A DNA stretch of 64,000 bases from Streptomyces sp. DG2A-72 (GTDB lineage: Bacteria; Actinomycetota; Actinomycetes; Streptomycetales; Streptomycetaceae), in contig NZ_JASTLC010000001.1 in the NCBI RefSeq assembly GCF_030499575.1, positions 2,442,001-2,506,000 of the forward strand. Direction: 5' to 3'. How positions within the stretch are numbered: position 1 is the first letter of the stretch; every line of letters begins with the position of its first letter. The notes below the pieces were generated by a model, which worked only from the letters and a program-made list of their open reading frames with translations, was not told where the DNA came from and did no database searches. The position numbers and the translations under genes are program-made. This document shows, piece after piece, positions 46,661-55,007 of this stretch.

Positions 46661-48147
46661 CGGGGGGTGGTTCCTTCCACGAGTTTCAGGAGCCCGGCGA
46701 GGTCGCCTGGCCGGGTGGCGGGGTTGAGGAGCGTTGCTTTGAGCCACAGCCGGCCGTCGAGGCGTGCCCGGCCGAGGACGGCGCGGCCGTCGGTGAGGAG
46801 TTGTCGGCGTACGGCGGCGACGGCGTCGTCGGTGGCTGTGGTGGGCCGGAACAGGACGGTGCTGATGGTGGGTGTGTCGTAGAGCTCGTAGCCGGGGTGT
46901 TCCTGGACGAGTGCGGCGAACTCGCGGGCGCGGTCGCAGATTTGGTCGATGAGTGTGCCGAGTCCGGTGCGGCCGAGGGTTTTGAGGGTGACGGCGATTT
47001 TGAGGGCGTCGGGGCGGCGGGTGGTGCGCAGGGAGCGGCCGAGCAGGTCGGGGAGGCCGGCTTCGGTGTCGTCGTCGGCGTTGAGGTAGTCGGCGTGGTG
47101 GTGCAGGGCGGCGAGGTCGCGGGCGTCCTTGACGGCGAGGATTCCGGCGGGGACGGGTTGCCAGCCGAGTTTGTGCAGGTCGAGGGTGACGGTGTCGGCG
47201 GCTGCCAGTCCGGTGAGCTTGGCGCTGTGCCGGTGGCTGAACAGGAGGGGGCCACCGTAGGCCGCGTCGATGTGGAGTCGTGCCCCGTGGGTCCGGCAGA
47301 GGGCGGCGATGTCGGGGAGCGGGTCGATGAGTCCGGCGTCGGTGGTGCCTGCGGTGGCTGCTACGAGGGTCGGGCCGGGGAGTGCGGTGAGGGCTTGGTC
47401 GAGGGCTGCGGGGTCGAGGGTGCCGGCGGGGGCGGGTACGACGACGGGGTCGGGCAGGCCGAGCAGCCAGGCGGCGCGGGGCAGCGTGTGGTGGGCGTTG
47501 GCGCCGACGACCAGCCGCACGCTCGGGCCGTGTGCTTCGCGGGCGAGGAGGAGGGCGAGTTGGTTGGATTCGGTGCCGCCGGTGGTGATCAGGGCGTCGG
47601 GGTGGTTCTGTGCGTTGTTGGCTGCGGGCCGGTGAGGGCCGATCGCTCCCCCACTTTCGAATACGCTCGAGCGGGGGGACCCCCATCGCGGCGGAGCCGC
47701 ATATCGATACAGCCCCGCGCCCCTGGGTACCTCTGCGTAGACCTCGTTCGCGAGTGCTCGTGTCACCAGTTCCTCCAGCTCCGACGCCGCCGGTGCCTGG
47801 TCCCAGGAGTCCATCGACGGATTCAGGGCAGACACGGCGAGGTCGGCGGCGGTGGCGACGGCGAGGGGTGGGCAGTGGAGGTGGGCGGCGCACAGTGGGT
47901 GTGCGGGGTCGGCGGCTCCTTCGGCGACGGCTTGCACGAGGACGCGCAGGGCGTCCGGGTCGCCCTCGTCGGGCAGTACGTCACCCACCGCGTCCCGCAC
48001 GCGCGCGGCGACCACCTCTGGGCCTCCCGCGGGCAGCGGTCCGCCTCGGGCGCGCTCGCCGGTGTGGAGCGCGTCGAGGACGGTGTCGAGCAGCCGCCGC
48101 AGGGCGTGGGGGCCCTCGGGGTCGCCTTGGGCCTGCAGCGTGCTCAT
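46657..48147 (-). CDS. PLP-dependent group II amino acid decarboxylase with inserted repeat sequence
   Basis: This 496-residue decarboxylase has ALNPSMDSWDQAPAASELE, the PLP phosphate region LITTGGTESNQLALLLARE, the Asp site LHIDAAYGGPLLFSHRHSAK and the lysine of the internal aldimine in VTLDLHKLGWQPVPAGIL. Homologs act on lysine, ornithine, diaminobutyrate or aromatic acids. Coupling to the N-hydroxylase points to a diamine-forming role. Between about residues 140 and 182 lies a segment (VPRGAGLYRYAAPPRWGSPR and following) that is the translation of a dispersed non-coding Streptomyces repeat, still in frame. No iron box was seen upstream. Confidence 0.9.
   Translation of the reverse strand: MSTLQAQGDPEGPHALRRLLDTVLDALHTGERARGGPLPAGGPEVVAARVRDAVGDVLPDEGDPDALRVLVQAVAEGAADPAHPLCAAHLHCPPLAVATAADLAVSALNPSMDSWDQAPAASELEELVTRALANEVYAEVPRGAGLYRYAAPPRWGSPRSSVFESGGAIGPHRPAANNAQNHPDALITTGGTESNQLALLLAREAHGPSVRLVVGANAHHTLPRAAWLLGLPDPVVVPAPAGTLDPAALDQALTALPGPTLVAATAGTTDAGLIDPLPDIAALCRTHGARLHIDAAYGGPLLFSHRHSAKLTGLAAADTVTLDLHKLGWQPVPAGILAVKDARDLAALHHHADYLNADDDTEAGLPDLLGRSLRTTRRPDALKIAVTLKTLGRTGLGTLIDQICDRAREFAALVQEHPGYELYDTPTISTVLFRPTTATDDAVAAVRRQLLTDGRAVLGRARLDGRLWLKATLLNPATRPGDLAGLLKLVEGTTPR
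47605..47732 (-). repeat. Dispersed Streptomyces repeat, copy 3, inside decarboxylase gene
   Basis: On the minus strand the segment carries GGGGCGCGGGGCTGTATC, ATATGCGGCTCCGCCGCG and then GGGGGTCCCCCCGCTCGAG. The first two are the core of copies 1 and 4. The element replaces the expected short link between VYAE and HPDALITTGG without breaking the frame. The outer limits are approximate. Confidence 0.85.
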
Positions 48148-48370
48148 GGGTGTCCTCCGGGCGCCGGGCAGAGGGGGTTCCAGCTTGTACGCGGTTGCGT
48201 GGTGGCGCCCGAAAAGCCCAACGATCGGAACCCGAATGGGGGTACTTCCGTGCGGGGAAAACGTGTTGGGGGTGTCGGAGTTGCGGGCGGGTCCGGGTTC
48301 GGTTCCGGAATTCCTCCGCGTGGTCCTCGACCTCGGGAGGGAGGACCAGCGGTGCCCTGCGTCTTCGGCC

Positions 48371-50893
48371 TTATGCCTCCCGGACCCGCAATGCCCGTGC
48401 CAGGTCGTCGAGTTGGTCGACCATTTTGCGGCGCAGGGCGGGGATGGGGTCGCCGTCGCGCAGGCAGGTCTCGCCCAGGTGGAGCGTGTCGGCGTCGACG
48501 GCGTGGACGGGGAAGGCCCAGCGGCCGGCGGCTTCGGCGATGGCGGGGCCGCGGCGGGCGGCCACGGCGACGGCGTCCGCGTAGTAGCGCGGCACGTACT
48601 CCCGTACGAGGTCGGCCTGTTCGGGCTGCCAGAAGCCCTGGGCGGTTGCTTTGAAGAGGTAGTTGGAGAGGTCGTCGGTGGCGAACATCGCCTCCCAGGC
48701 CGCGCGCTTGGCGTCCGGGTCGGGCAGGGCGGCCCGGCAGCGGGCGGCGCCTTCCTGGCCGGTGGCGCTGGGGTCGCGTTCCAGTTCGGCGGCGATGGCC
48801 GACTCGTCGGTGGCGCCGAGGACGGCGAGGCGGGCCAGGACGCGCCAGCGCAGCTCGGGGTCGAGTTCGGGGCCGCCGGGCACGGTGCCGTCGGCGAGCC
48901 AGGCGGCGATGGTGTCGGGGTGGGCGGCGACGTCGATGAAGTGGCGTACGGCGATCAGGCGCAGGCCGGGGTGGTCGCCGTCCTCGGTGCGGCGCATCAG
49001 GTCGCGGCAGAGGGCGCAGAGGGTGGCCAGCGCGGCGGGCCGCTGCTCGGGGGTGAGGTAGCGGTCGGCGATCTGGCCGGCGGCGAAGGCGAGGACGCCC
49101 TGGACGATGGCGAGGTCGGTTTCGTGCGGGAGGTGGGCGCGGGCCGCTTCGAGGTAGGCGGTGGCGGGCATCGCGGGTTCGGCGGTCGTCGCCCGGGCGC
49201 TGCCGGAGTCGCGTACGGCGTCCCTGAGCGCGTTCCAGACGACGGCTCGGGTGAGGGGGTCGGGCAGGCCGGACAGGCCGGCGTGCACGGCCTGGAAGGA
49301 GTCGGTGTCGAAGCGGATCTTGGCGTAGCTGAGGTCGCCGTCGTTGAGCAGGAGCAGTGCGGGGCGTTTGCCGAGGGGCCGGGTGTCGGTCTGCGGGATG
49401 TCGAGGTCGAGGCGTTCGCGCAGGGTGAGGCGGCCTTTGTCGGTGAGGTCGAGGTCGTAGAGGCCGACGGCGATGCGGTGGGGGCGGCTGCCGGCGTGGT
49501 CGACGGTGAGAGTGCAGGTGCCGTCGTCGCCGGGGGTGATGTGGGGGGTGAGGGTGTCGACGCCGGTGGTGCGCAGCCAGGTGTCGGCCCAGGCGTGGAC
49601 GTCGCGGTCGGTGGTGGCGGCGAGGGAGTCGATGAAGTCGGCGAGTGCGGCGTTGGCGAACTTGTGGCGGGCGAAGTGGGTGTTGATGCCGGCGAGGAAG
49701 TCCTTCTCGCCGAGCCAGGCGACGAGTTGGCGTAGCGCGGAGGCGCCCTTGGCGTAGGAGATGCCGTCGAAGTTGAGGAGGGCGGAGGCGGTGTCGTCGA
49801 CGGCTTCGGGGGCGACGGGGTGGGTGGAGGGGCGCTGGTCGGCGTCGTAGCCCCAGGCCTTGCGGGTGACGCCGAACTCCACCCAGGTGTCATTGAATCG
49901 GGTTGCTTCGGTGAGGGTCTGGTAGCCCATGTACTCGGCGAAGGACTCGTTGAGCCAGATGTCGTCCCACCAGCGGAGGGTGACGAGGTCGCCGAACCAC
50001 ATGTGGGCCATTTCGTGGGCGATGACCATGGCGCGGGTCTGCCGCTCGGTGTCGGTGACGGCGGAGCGGTAGACGAACTCGTCGCGGAAGGTGACCAGTC
50101 CGGGGTTCTCCATGGCGCCGGCGTTGAACTCGGGGACGAACGCCTGGTCGTAGGAGTCGAAGGGGTAGGGCTCGGCGAACTTCTCGTGGTAGCGGTCGTA
50201 GCACGCGCGTGTGACCTCGAAGAGTTCCTCGGCGTCGGTGTCGAGGTGGGGGGCGAGGGAGCGGCGGCAGTGCAGGCCGAAGGGCAGGCCGCGGTGTTCG
50301 GTGCGCACGGAGTGCCAAGGGCCGGCGGCGACGGCGACGAGGTAGGTGGAGATCAGCGGGGTGGGCGCGGCCTGCCAGCGGCCTTCGCCGAGGTGTTCGG
50401 TGATGCCGTTGGCGAGGACGGTCCAGCCTTCGGGGGCGGTGACGGTCAGGTCGAAGACGGCCTTGAGGTCGGGCTGGTCGAAGGCGGCGAAGACGCGTTG
50501 GACGTCGTCCATGAACAGCTGGGTGTAGACGTAGGTCTCGCCGTCGGTGGGGTCGGTGAAGCGGTGCATGCCCTCGCCGGTGCGCGAGTAGCGCATGACG
50601 GCGTCGATGTGCAGTTCGTGCTCGCCCGGAGTGAGGTCCTTGAGGGGCAGCCGGTTCTCGTCCAGGGTGTCCAGGTCGAGGTGGCGTCCGTCGAGGCGGG
50701 CATTGCGCAGCTCGGCGGGCTTGAGCTCGACGAAGGTGTCCGAGGCCTCGAGATCGCTCCGTACCGTGAAGTGGATGACGGTGACGGAGTCGAAGAACTC
50801 GTCGCCTCGCGTCAGATCGAGTTCGATCTGGTAGCGGTGGACGTCGAGAAGCCGGGCACGGGTCTGCGCTTCGTCGCGCATGAGTACGGACAT
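48371..50893 (-). CDS. pepN: Aminopeptidase N
   Basis: This protein of about 840 residues belongs to the M1 metallopeptidase family. The exopeptidase motif is FNAGAMENPGLVTF and the zinc site is AMVIAHEMAHMWFGDLVTLR (HExxH), with the distal Glu in LNESFAEYMGYQTL. The catalytic Tyr region and the ERAP1-like C-terminal domain follow. It removes N-terminal residues from peptides in the cytoplasm. Three close ATGs exist (50902, 50893, 50881). I place the start at 50893 (MSVLMRDEAQ) by family resemblance, and none has a strong ribosome site. Confidence 0.95.
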   Translation of the reverse strand: MSVLMRDEAQTRARLLDVHRYQIELDLTRGDEFFDSVTVIHFTVRSDLEASDTFVELKPAELRNARLDGRHLDLDTLDENRLPLKDLTPGEHELHIDAVMRYSRTGEGMHRFTDPTDGETYVYTQLFMDDVQRVFAAFDQPDLKAVFDLTVTAPEGWTVLANGITEHLGEGRWQAAPTPLISTYLVAVAAGPWHSVRTEHRGLPFGLHCRRSLAPHLDTDAEELFEVTRACYDRYHEKFAEPYPFDSYDQAFVPEFNAGAMENPGLVTFRDEFVYRSAVTDTERQTRAMVIAHEMAHMWFGDLVTLRWWDDIWLNESFAEYMGYQTLTEATRFNDTWVEFGVTRKAWGYDADQRPSTHPVAPEAVDDTASALLNFDGISYAKGASALRQLVAWLGEKDFLAGINTHFARHKFANAALADFIDSLAATTDRDVHAWADTWLRTTGVDTLTPHITPGDDGTCTLTVDHAGSRPHRIAVGLYDLDLTDKGRLTLRERLDLDIPQTDTRPLGKRPALLLLNDGDLSYAKIRFDTDSFQAVHAGLSGLPDPLTRAVVWNALRDAVRDSGSARATTAEPAMPATAYLEAARAHLPHETDLAIVQGVLAFAAGQIADRYLTPEQRPAALATLCALCRDLMRRTEDGDHPGLRLIAVRHFIDVAAHPDTIAAWLADGTVPGGPELDPELRWRVLARLAVLGATDESAIAAELERDPSATGQEGAARCRAALPDPDAKRAAWEAMFATDDLSNYLFKATAQGFWQPEQADLVREYVPRYYADAVAVAARRGPAIAEAAGRWAFPVHAVDADTLHLGETCLRDGDPIPALRRKMVDQLDDLARALRVREA

Positions 50894-50950
50894 GCAGGCC
50901 ATGCTGCCTGATGCCACTGACAACGCACAGGCTCGGATCGGTAACGCGGC

Positions 50951-51484
50951 CTATGTCCGATCCTGTTCGAGTTTTCCGGTTTGGGTTCCCGGGGGCCGCT
51001 GGTTCGGTACGCGGGCGTCGGGGTGGGGCAGTGCGGGCCGTGGGGTGTGGTCCTGGACGAGGGCGCGTAGTTCGCGGACCTCGCGTTCGAGGGCGAGGTG
51101 GCGCTGGTGGGTGTCGTACAGGTAGCGGACCTTGGTGCGCAGGGCCCAGGGGTCGATGGGTTTCATGACGAGGTCGGCGACGCCGAGTCCGAAGGCGGTG
51201 GAGGTCAGTTCTTGGTCGGCGCCGAAGCCGGTGAGCAGGATGACGGGGATGTGCTGGGTCTGTTCCACGCGCCGCATGTAGCGGACCACGTCGAGGCCGC
51301 TGACGCCGGGCATGCGCACATCGAGCAGGAGGAGGCCGACCCGGCCGCGGAGCACCTGCTTGAGTGCCTCGTCGCCGCTGGTGGCGCGGGCCAGCAGATA
51401 GCCCAGCGGCGCCAGGGCGCTCTCCAGTGCGTAGAGCGTGTCCTTGTGATCGTCAACGATGAGGATCTTGGATTCCGACGGCAT
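50951..51484 (-). CDS. Stand-alone response regulator
   Basis: This 177-residue protein has a complete receiver domain: acidic DD at residues 11-12, phospho-acceptor Asp55 in LLLLDVRMPGVSG, Thr in ILLTGFGA and Lys in LVMKPIDPW. After it comes a coiled stretch (LALEREVRELRALVQDHTPR) and an unstructured tail, with no DNA-binding or enzymatic output domain. It probably acts by protein contact or as part of a phosphorelay. The ATG at 51484 has GGGAGGGACG upstream. Confidence 0.9.
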   Translation of the reverse strand: MPSESKILIVDDHKDTLYALESALAPLGYLLARATSGDEALKQVLRGRVGLLLLDVRMPGVSGLDVVRYMRRVEQTQHIPVILLTGFGADQELTSTAFGLGVADLVMKPIDPWALRTKVRYLYDTHQRHLALEREVRELRALVQDHTPRPALPHPDARVPNQRPPGTQTGKLEQDRT

Positions 51485-51623
51485 GGCCCGGCGTCCCTCC
51501 CGCGTGGACAACCAGCTTATGTCCGGGCACTGACGGGGCGTGCTCGTCAGCTGACAAGGAGTGCACAGCGCAGCATGCCGCGCGCGGGCCCGCATGTCAC
51601 GCCCCGGGGAGCATAGGACGCGG

Positions 51624-51974
51624 TCAATTGGCCGCCGGTGTAGAGCCGTTCACCGTGTCCTCGGCGATGATCTCGTGGTGCCTGATCACTTCGGCGATGA
51701 TGAAATTGAGGAACTTCTCAGCAAAGGCGGGATCCAGTTTGGCGCTCTCGGCGAGTGCGCGCAGCCGGGCGATCTGCCGGGCCTCGCGGCCGGGATCGGC
51801 GGGCGGCAGCTGGTGGGCGGCTTTGAGGTGGCCGACCTGCTGGGTGCATTTGAAGCGTTCGGCGAGCATGTGGACGACGGCCGCGTCGATGTTGTCGATG
51901 CTGTCGCGCAGCCGGGCGAGTTCCTCGCGGACGGCGGGGTCGACGTCACCGGTTGAGGTGTTGCTGGTGGTCAT
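51624..51974 (-). CDS. Chorismate mutase (AroQ type)
   Basis: This 116-residue all-helical protein has the AroQ pattern. LARLRDSIDNIDAAVVHMLA holds the first active-site Arg, followed by ERFKCTQQVGHLKAAHQLPP with the catalytic Lys, and then GREARQIARLRALA. It converts chorismate to prephenate for phenylalanine and tyrosine. The ATG at 51974 gives MTTSNTSTGD. The length matches stand-alone actinobacterial enzymes. No aromatic biosynthesis gene is adjacent. Confidence 0.92.
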   Translation of the reverse strand: MTTSNTSTGDVDPAVREELARLRDSIDNIDAAVVHMLAERFKCTQQVGHLKAAHQLPPADPGREARQIARLRALAESAKLDPAFAEKFLNFIIAEVIRHHEIIAEDTVNGSTPAAN

Positions 51975-52075
51975 GGGCGAAACCCTACGGGGCACCCGGG
52001 CCGCCGATCATCGGGTGCGGCGAAGACGGTCGGGTTGTCGCTGAGCGGGCCCGGCGAAGTCCGCTGCGGTTCGGC

Positions 52076-52166
52076 AGCGCCCCGAAGGGGCGCGGGGCTG
52101 TATTTGTATGCGGCTCCGCCGCGTGGGCGCGACCAGCCACGACGGTGCCGCAGGCGACCGACGGCA
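52076..52166 (+). repeat. Dispersed Streptomyces 3'-flanking repeat, copy 4 (long type)
   Basis: CCCGAAGGGGCGCGGGGCTG leads into TATGCGGCTCCGCCGCGTGG and GCGCGACCAGCCAC, matching copy 1 almost throughout. It lies just downstream of the AraC gene, with the hairpin-forming CCCGAAGGGG end away from that gene. Confidence 0.85.
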
Positions 52167-52191
52167 TAGCGCGGCACTTCCAGCGGAGCGC

Positions 52192-53082
52192 TCAGGGCGT
52201 GCGCGGGCGTTCGATGACGGGTGGGTCGTCGGGGTCGGGGATGCGGTCGCTCCAGCCGCCGGGGACGGTGCGGCCCTCCTGGGCGCGGAAGCGGATGGGG
52301 GCCATGCCGACGCGGCGGGTGAACAGGCGGGAGAAGTAGGCGGGGTCGTCGTAGCCGACGCGGCGGGCGACGGCGGCGACGGGCAGTTCGGTGGCGGCGA
52401 GGAGTTCCTTGGCGCGGCCCAGGCGGATGCCGAGCAGGTAGTCCTTGGGGCTGCAGCCGGCCACGCGGCGGACGGCGGCGCGCAGTTCGGCGGTGGTCAT
52501 GCCGTGCCGGGCGGCGTGGTCGGCGACCGACATCGGCAGACAGGCGTCGCGGGCGAGCGCCTTGAGGACCTGGTTCCCGGCGGGGGTCAGGTCGGCGCGG
52601 GCGCGGCGCAGGGCGACGAGGAGTTCGTGGACGGCGGCGCCGGTCTCCACTTCCAGGAGCGGGTTGTCGCGGCGGGCGGCGCGCACGATGCGGGCTATGA
52701 CGGCACGCGGGCCGGTGGCGTCCGCGAGGGGCACCACGGGGCGGCCGGGTTCGATGTAGCCGAGTTCGGCGTAGGTGGCGGTGGCGGGCCCGGCGAAACC
52801 GACGAAGCCCTCGTCCCAGCCGGTGTCGGGGTCGGGCCCGTAGTGGTGCGGGACGCCGGGTGTGAGCCACAGCAGGGCGGGCGCGGTGACGGTGGTACGG
52901 CGGCCGTCGGGGCCGGCGTACCAGCCGCCGCCGGTGCTGATCACGACGGCGACGTGGCTGTCGAGGGTGCGCGGTCCGACGGTGGGCAGGGCGCCGTACT
53001 GGAGGCCGACGCCGAGGCAGACCAGGCCGAGCCGGTGGTGGGCGGGGCCGGGCGTGAAGAACCGCATCCAGGTGTGGTACAT
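52192..53082 (-). CDS. AraC family transcriptional regulator
   Basis: This 296-residue regulator has an N-terminal cupin ligand domain (LTPGVPHHYGPDPDTGWDEG near residue 75). A C-terminal AraC DNA-binding domain has two helix-turn-helix units, MSVADHAARHGMTTAELRAA and LPVAAVARRVGYDDPAYFSR, ending LFTRRVGMAPIRFR. It diverges from a GH35 beta-galactosidase gene, so a galactoside is the likely effector. Direct repeats between the two genes are good candidate binding sites. Confidence 0.93.
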   Translation of the reverse strand: MYHTWMRFFTPGPAHHRLGLVCLGVGLQYGALPTVGPRTLDSHVAVVISTGGGWYAGPDGRRTTVTAPALLWLTPGVPHHYGPDPDTGWDEGFVGFAGPATATYAELGYIEPGRPVVPLADATGPRAVIARIVRAARRDNPLLEVETGAAVHELLVALRRARADLTPAGNQVLKALARDACLPMSVADHAARHGMTTAELRAAVRRVAGCSPKDYLLGIRLGRAKELLAATELPVAAVARRVGYDDPAYFSRLFTRRVGMAPIRFRAQEGRTVPGGWSDRIPDPDDPPVIERPRTP

Positions 53083-53102
53083 CCGCGGCCGACTCCGCTC
53101 CG

Positions 53103-53148
53103 TGTCGTTTTGCGTCCCGGTCGTTTCCGTCCAGGTCGTTTCCGTCCA
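53103..53148. promoter_or_regulatory. Direct repeats, candidate AraC-type operator
   Basis: GGTCGTTTCCGTCCA occurs twice head to tail (53119-53133 and 53134-53148), and a third degenerate unit (TGTCGTTTTGCGTCC) precedes them. AraC regulators commonly bind such direct repeats. The array is 20-65 bp before the regulator start and about 57 bp before the beta-galactosidase start. Confidence 0.65.
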
Positions 53149-53204
53149 ACCAGCGCCGATCTTTGTCCATGGACGTGATCGCCGCCAGGGGTGAGGGTGA
53201 CGGC

Positions 53205-54971
53205 ATGAGCGACTTCACGGTGGGGGACACGGATTTCCTGTTGGACGGGCGGCCGGTGCGGTTGCTGTCCGGTGCGCTGCACTACTTCCGCGTGCACGAG
53301 GAGCAGTGGGGGCACCGGCTGGCGATGCTGCGGGCGATGGGCCTGAACTGTGTGGAGACGTACGTCCCGTGGAATCTGCACGAGCCCGGCCCCGGCAGGT
53401 TCCGGGACGTGGGTGCGCTGGGACGCTTCCTGGACGCGGCACGGGAGGCGGGCCTGTGGGCGATCGTGCGGCCGGGGCCGTACATCTGCGCCGAGTGGGA
53501 GAACGGTGGGCTGCCGCACTGGGTACCGGGGCATGCACGCACGCGTGACGAGCGTTTTCTGCGTCCCGTGGAGCGCTGGTTCGGCCGGCTGCTGGAGGAG
53601 GTCGTGCCCCGGCAGATCGACCGCGGCGGCCCGGTGATCATGGTGCAGGTGGAGAACGAGTACGGCAGCTACGGCTCGGACGCGGAGTATCTGCGCCGGC
53701 TCGCCGAGCTGCTGCGGGACCAGGGTGTCACGGTGCCGTTGTTCACCTCGGACGGCCCGGAGGACCACATGCTCTCCGGCGGATCCGTCCCCGGTGTTCT
53801 CGCCACGGTGAATTTCGGCTCCCACGCACGCGTGGCGTTCGAGACGCTGCGCGGGCACCGCCCCGAGGGTCCGCTGATGTGCATGGAGTTCTGGTGCGGC
53901 TGGTTCGACCACTGGGGCGGGCAGCACACCGTGCGCGACGCCCAGGATGTGGCCGAATCCCTGCGGGAGATCCTGGAGTGCGGTGCCTCGGTCAACATCT
54001 ACATGGCACACGGCGGCACCAGCTTCGCCGGCTGGGCGGGCTCCAACCGGGGCGGCGGCGACATGCACGACGGGCCGCTGGAGCCGGACGTCACCTCCTA
54101 CGACTACGACGCGCCGATCGACGAGTACGGCCGCCCCACGGAGAAGTTCTGGCGCCTGCGCGAGGTGCTCGCCGAGTACGCCGACGGTCCGCTGCCCGAA
54201 CCGCCGCCGACACCTGAGCCGTTGGGCGCCCCGGCCGACGTGGACCTCGCGGGCTGGGCGCCCCTGAGTGCCGTACTGGAGACGCTCGGCGGCCCGGAGA
54301 CCACCTCTCCTCTCCCGCCGTCCTTCGAGGAGCTGGACGTCGACCGGGGGGTCGTACGGTACGAGATCACCGTGCCGGGGCCGCGGCGGCCGTACCCGCT
54401 GATCGCGCGCGGGCTGCGGGATGTGGCGGTGGTGTACGTCGACGGGGAGCGGGCCGGGGTGCTCACCGAGGGCGACGAGCAGCTGAAGGAGCCGGTTGGC
54501 GGGCACGCGCGCGTGGAGCTGTGGGTGGAGTCCCTGGGGAGGGTCAATTACGGGCCGCGATCCGGGGAGTCCAAAGGCATCACGGGGGGCATCCTGCACG
54601 AGCGGCAGTTTCTGCACGGGGTACGCGCGCGTGCACTGCGGCTGGACGCCTTCGACGCGGGGGTGGACGGCGTGCCGTTCGAGCCGTCGTCCGGGGAGGG
54701 TGCTCCCGGCCTGTACCGGGGTACCGTCATGGTCCGTGGCGCCGGGGATGCCTGCCTGGAGCTGCCGGGCTGGACGCGCGGGTTCGTGTGGATCAACGGC
54801 TTCAACCTCGGGCGTTACTGGTCGGCGGGCCCACAGCGCACGCTGTACGTCCCCGGGCCGGTGCTGCGGGAGGGCGGCAACGAGGTGTGGGTGCTGGAGT
54901 TCGAGGGGCCGTCGGCACAAGCCGGGCTCCGCCTGATGTCCGACCCGCGAAACCCGCTCATACCCTCGTAG
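53205..54971 (+). CDS. Beta-galactosidase, glycoside hydrolase family 35
   Basis: This 588-residue protein has the GH35 catalytic barrel. RLLSGALHYFRVHEEQW is followed by ETYVPWNLHEPGPGRF, the acid/base Glu in MVQVENEYGSYG and the nucleophile Glu in LMCMEFWCGWFDHWG. Two beta-sandwich domains follow, the last with WINGFNLGRYWSAGPQRTLY. It cleaves terminal beta-galactosyl residues. No signal peptide is visible, so it works inside the cell on imported oligosaccharides. I chose the ATG at 53205 (MSDFTVGDTD), preceded by GAGGG. An upstream ATG at 53169 is less likely. Confidence 0.94.
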   Translation: MSDFTVGDTDFLLDGRPVRLLSGALHYFRVHEEQWGHRLAMLRAMGLNCVETYVPWNLHEPGPGRFRDVGALGRFLDAAREAGLWAIVRPGPYICAEWENGGLPHWVPGHARTRDERFLRPVERWFGRLLEEVVPRQIDRGGPVIMVQVENEYGSYGSDAEYLRRLAELLRDQGVTVPLFTSDGPEDHMLSGGSVPGVLATVNFGSHARVAFETLRGHRPEGPLMCMEFWCGWFDHWGGQHTVRDAQDVAESLREILECGASVNIYMAHGGTSFAGWAGSNRGGGDMHDGPLEPDVTSYDYDAPIDEYGRPTEKFWRLREVLAEYADGPLPEPPPTPEPLGAPADVDLAGWAPLSAVLETLGGPETTSPLPPSFEELDVDRGVVRYEITVPGPRRPYPLIARGLRDVAVVYVDGERAGVLTEGDEQLKEPVGGHARVELWVESLGRVNYGPRSGESKGITGGILHERQFLHGVRARALRLDAFDAGVDGVPFEPSSGEGAPGLYRGTVMVRGAGDACLELPGWTRGFVWINGFNLGRYWSAGPQRTLYVPGPVLREGGNEVWVLEFEGPSAQAGLRLMSDPRNPLIPS

Positions 54972-55007
54972 AGTGGAATCGGGTCAGGGCGTCTTGGGGG
55001 TACGGGC

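Noticed and set aside
48148..48370. Iron-box (DmdR1/IdeR) upstream of the decarboxylase gene
   Set aside because: I looked for a TTAGGTTAGSCTAACCTAA-like palindrome and saw nothing similar in the 223 bp.
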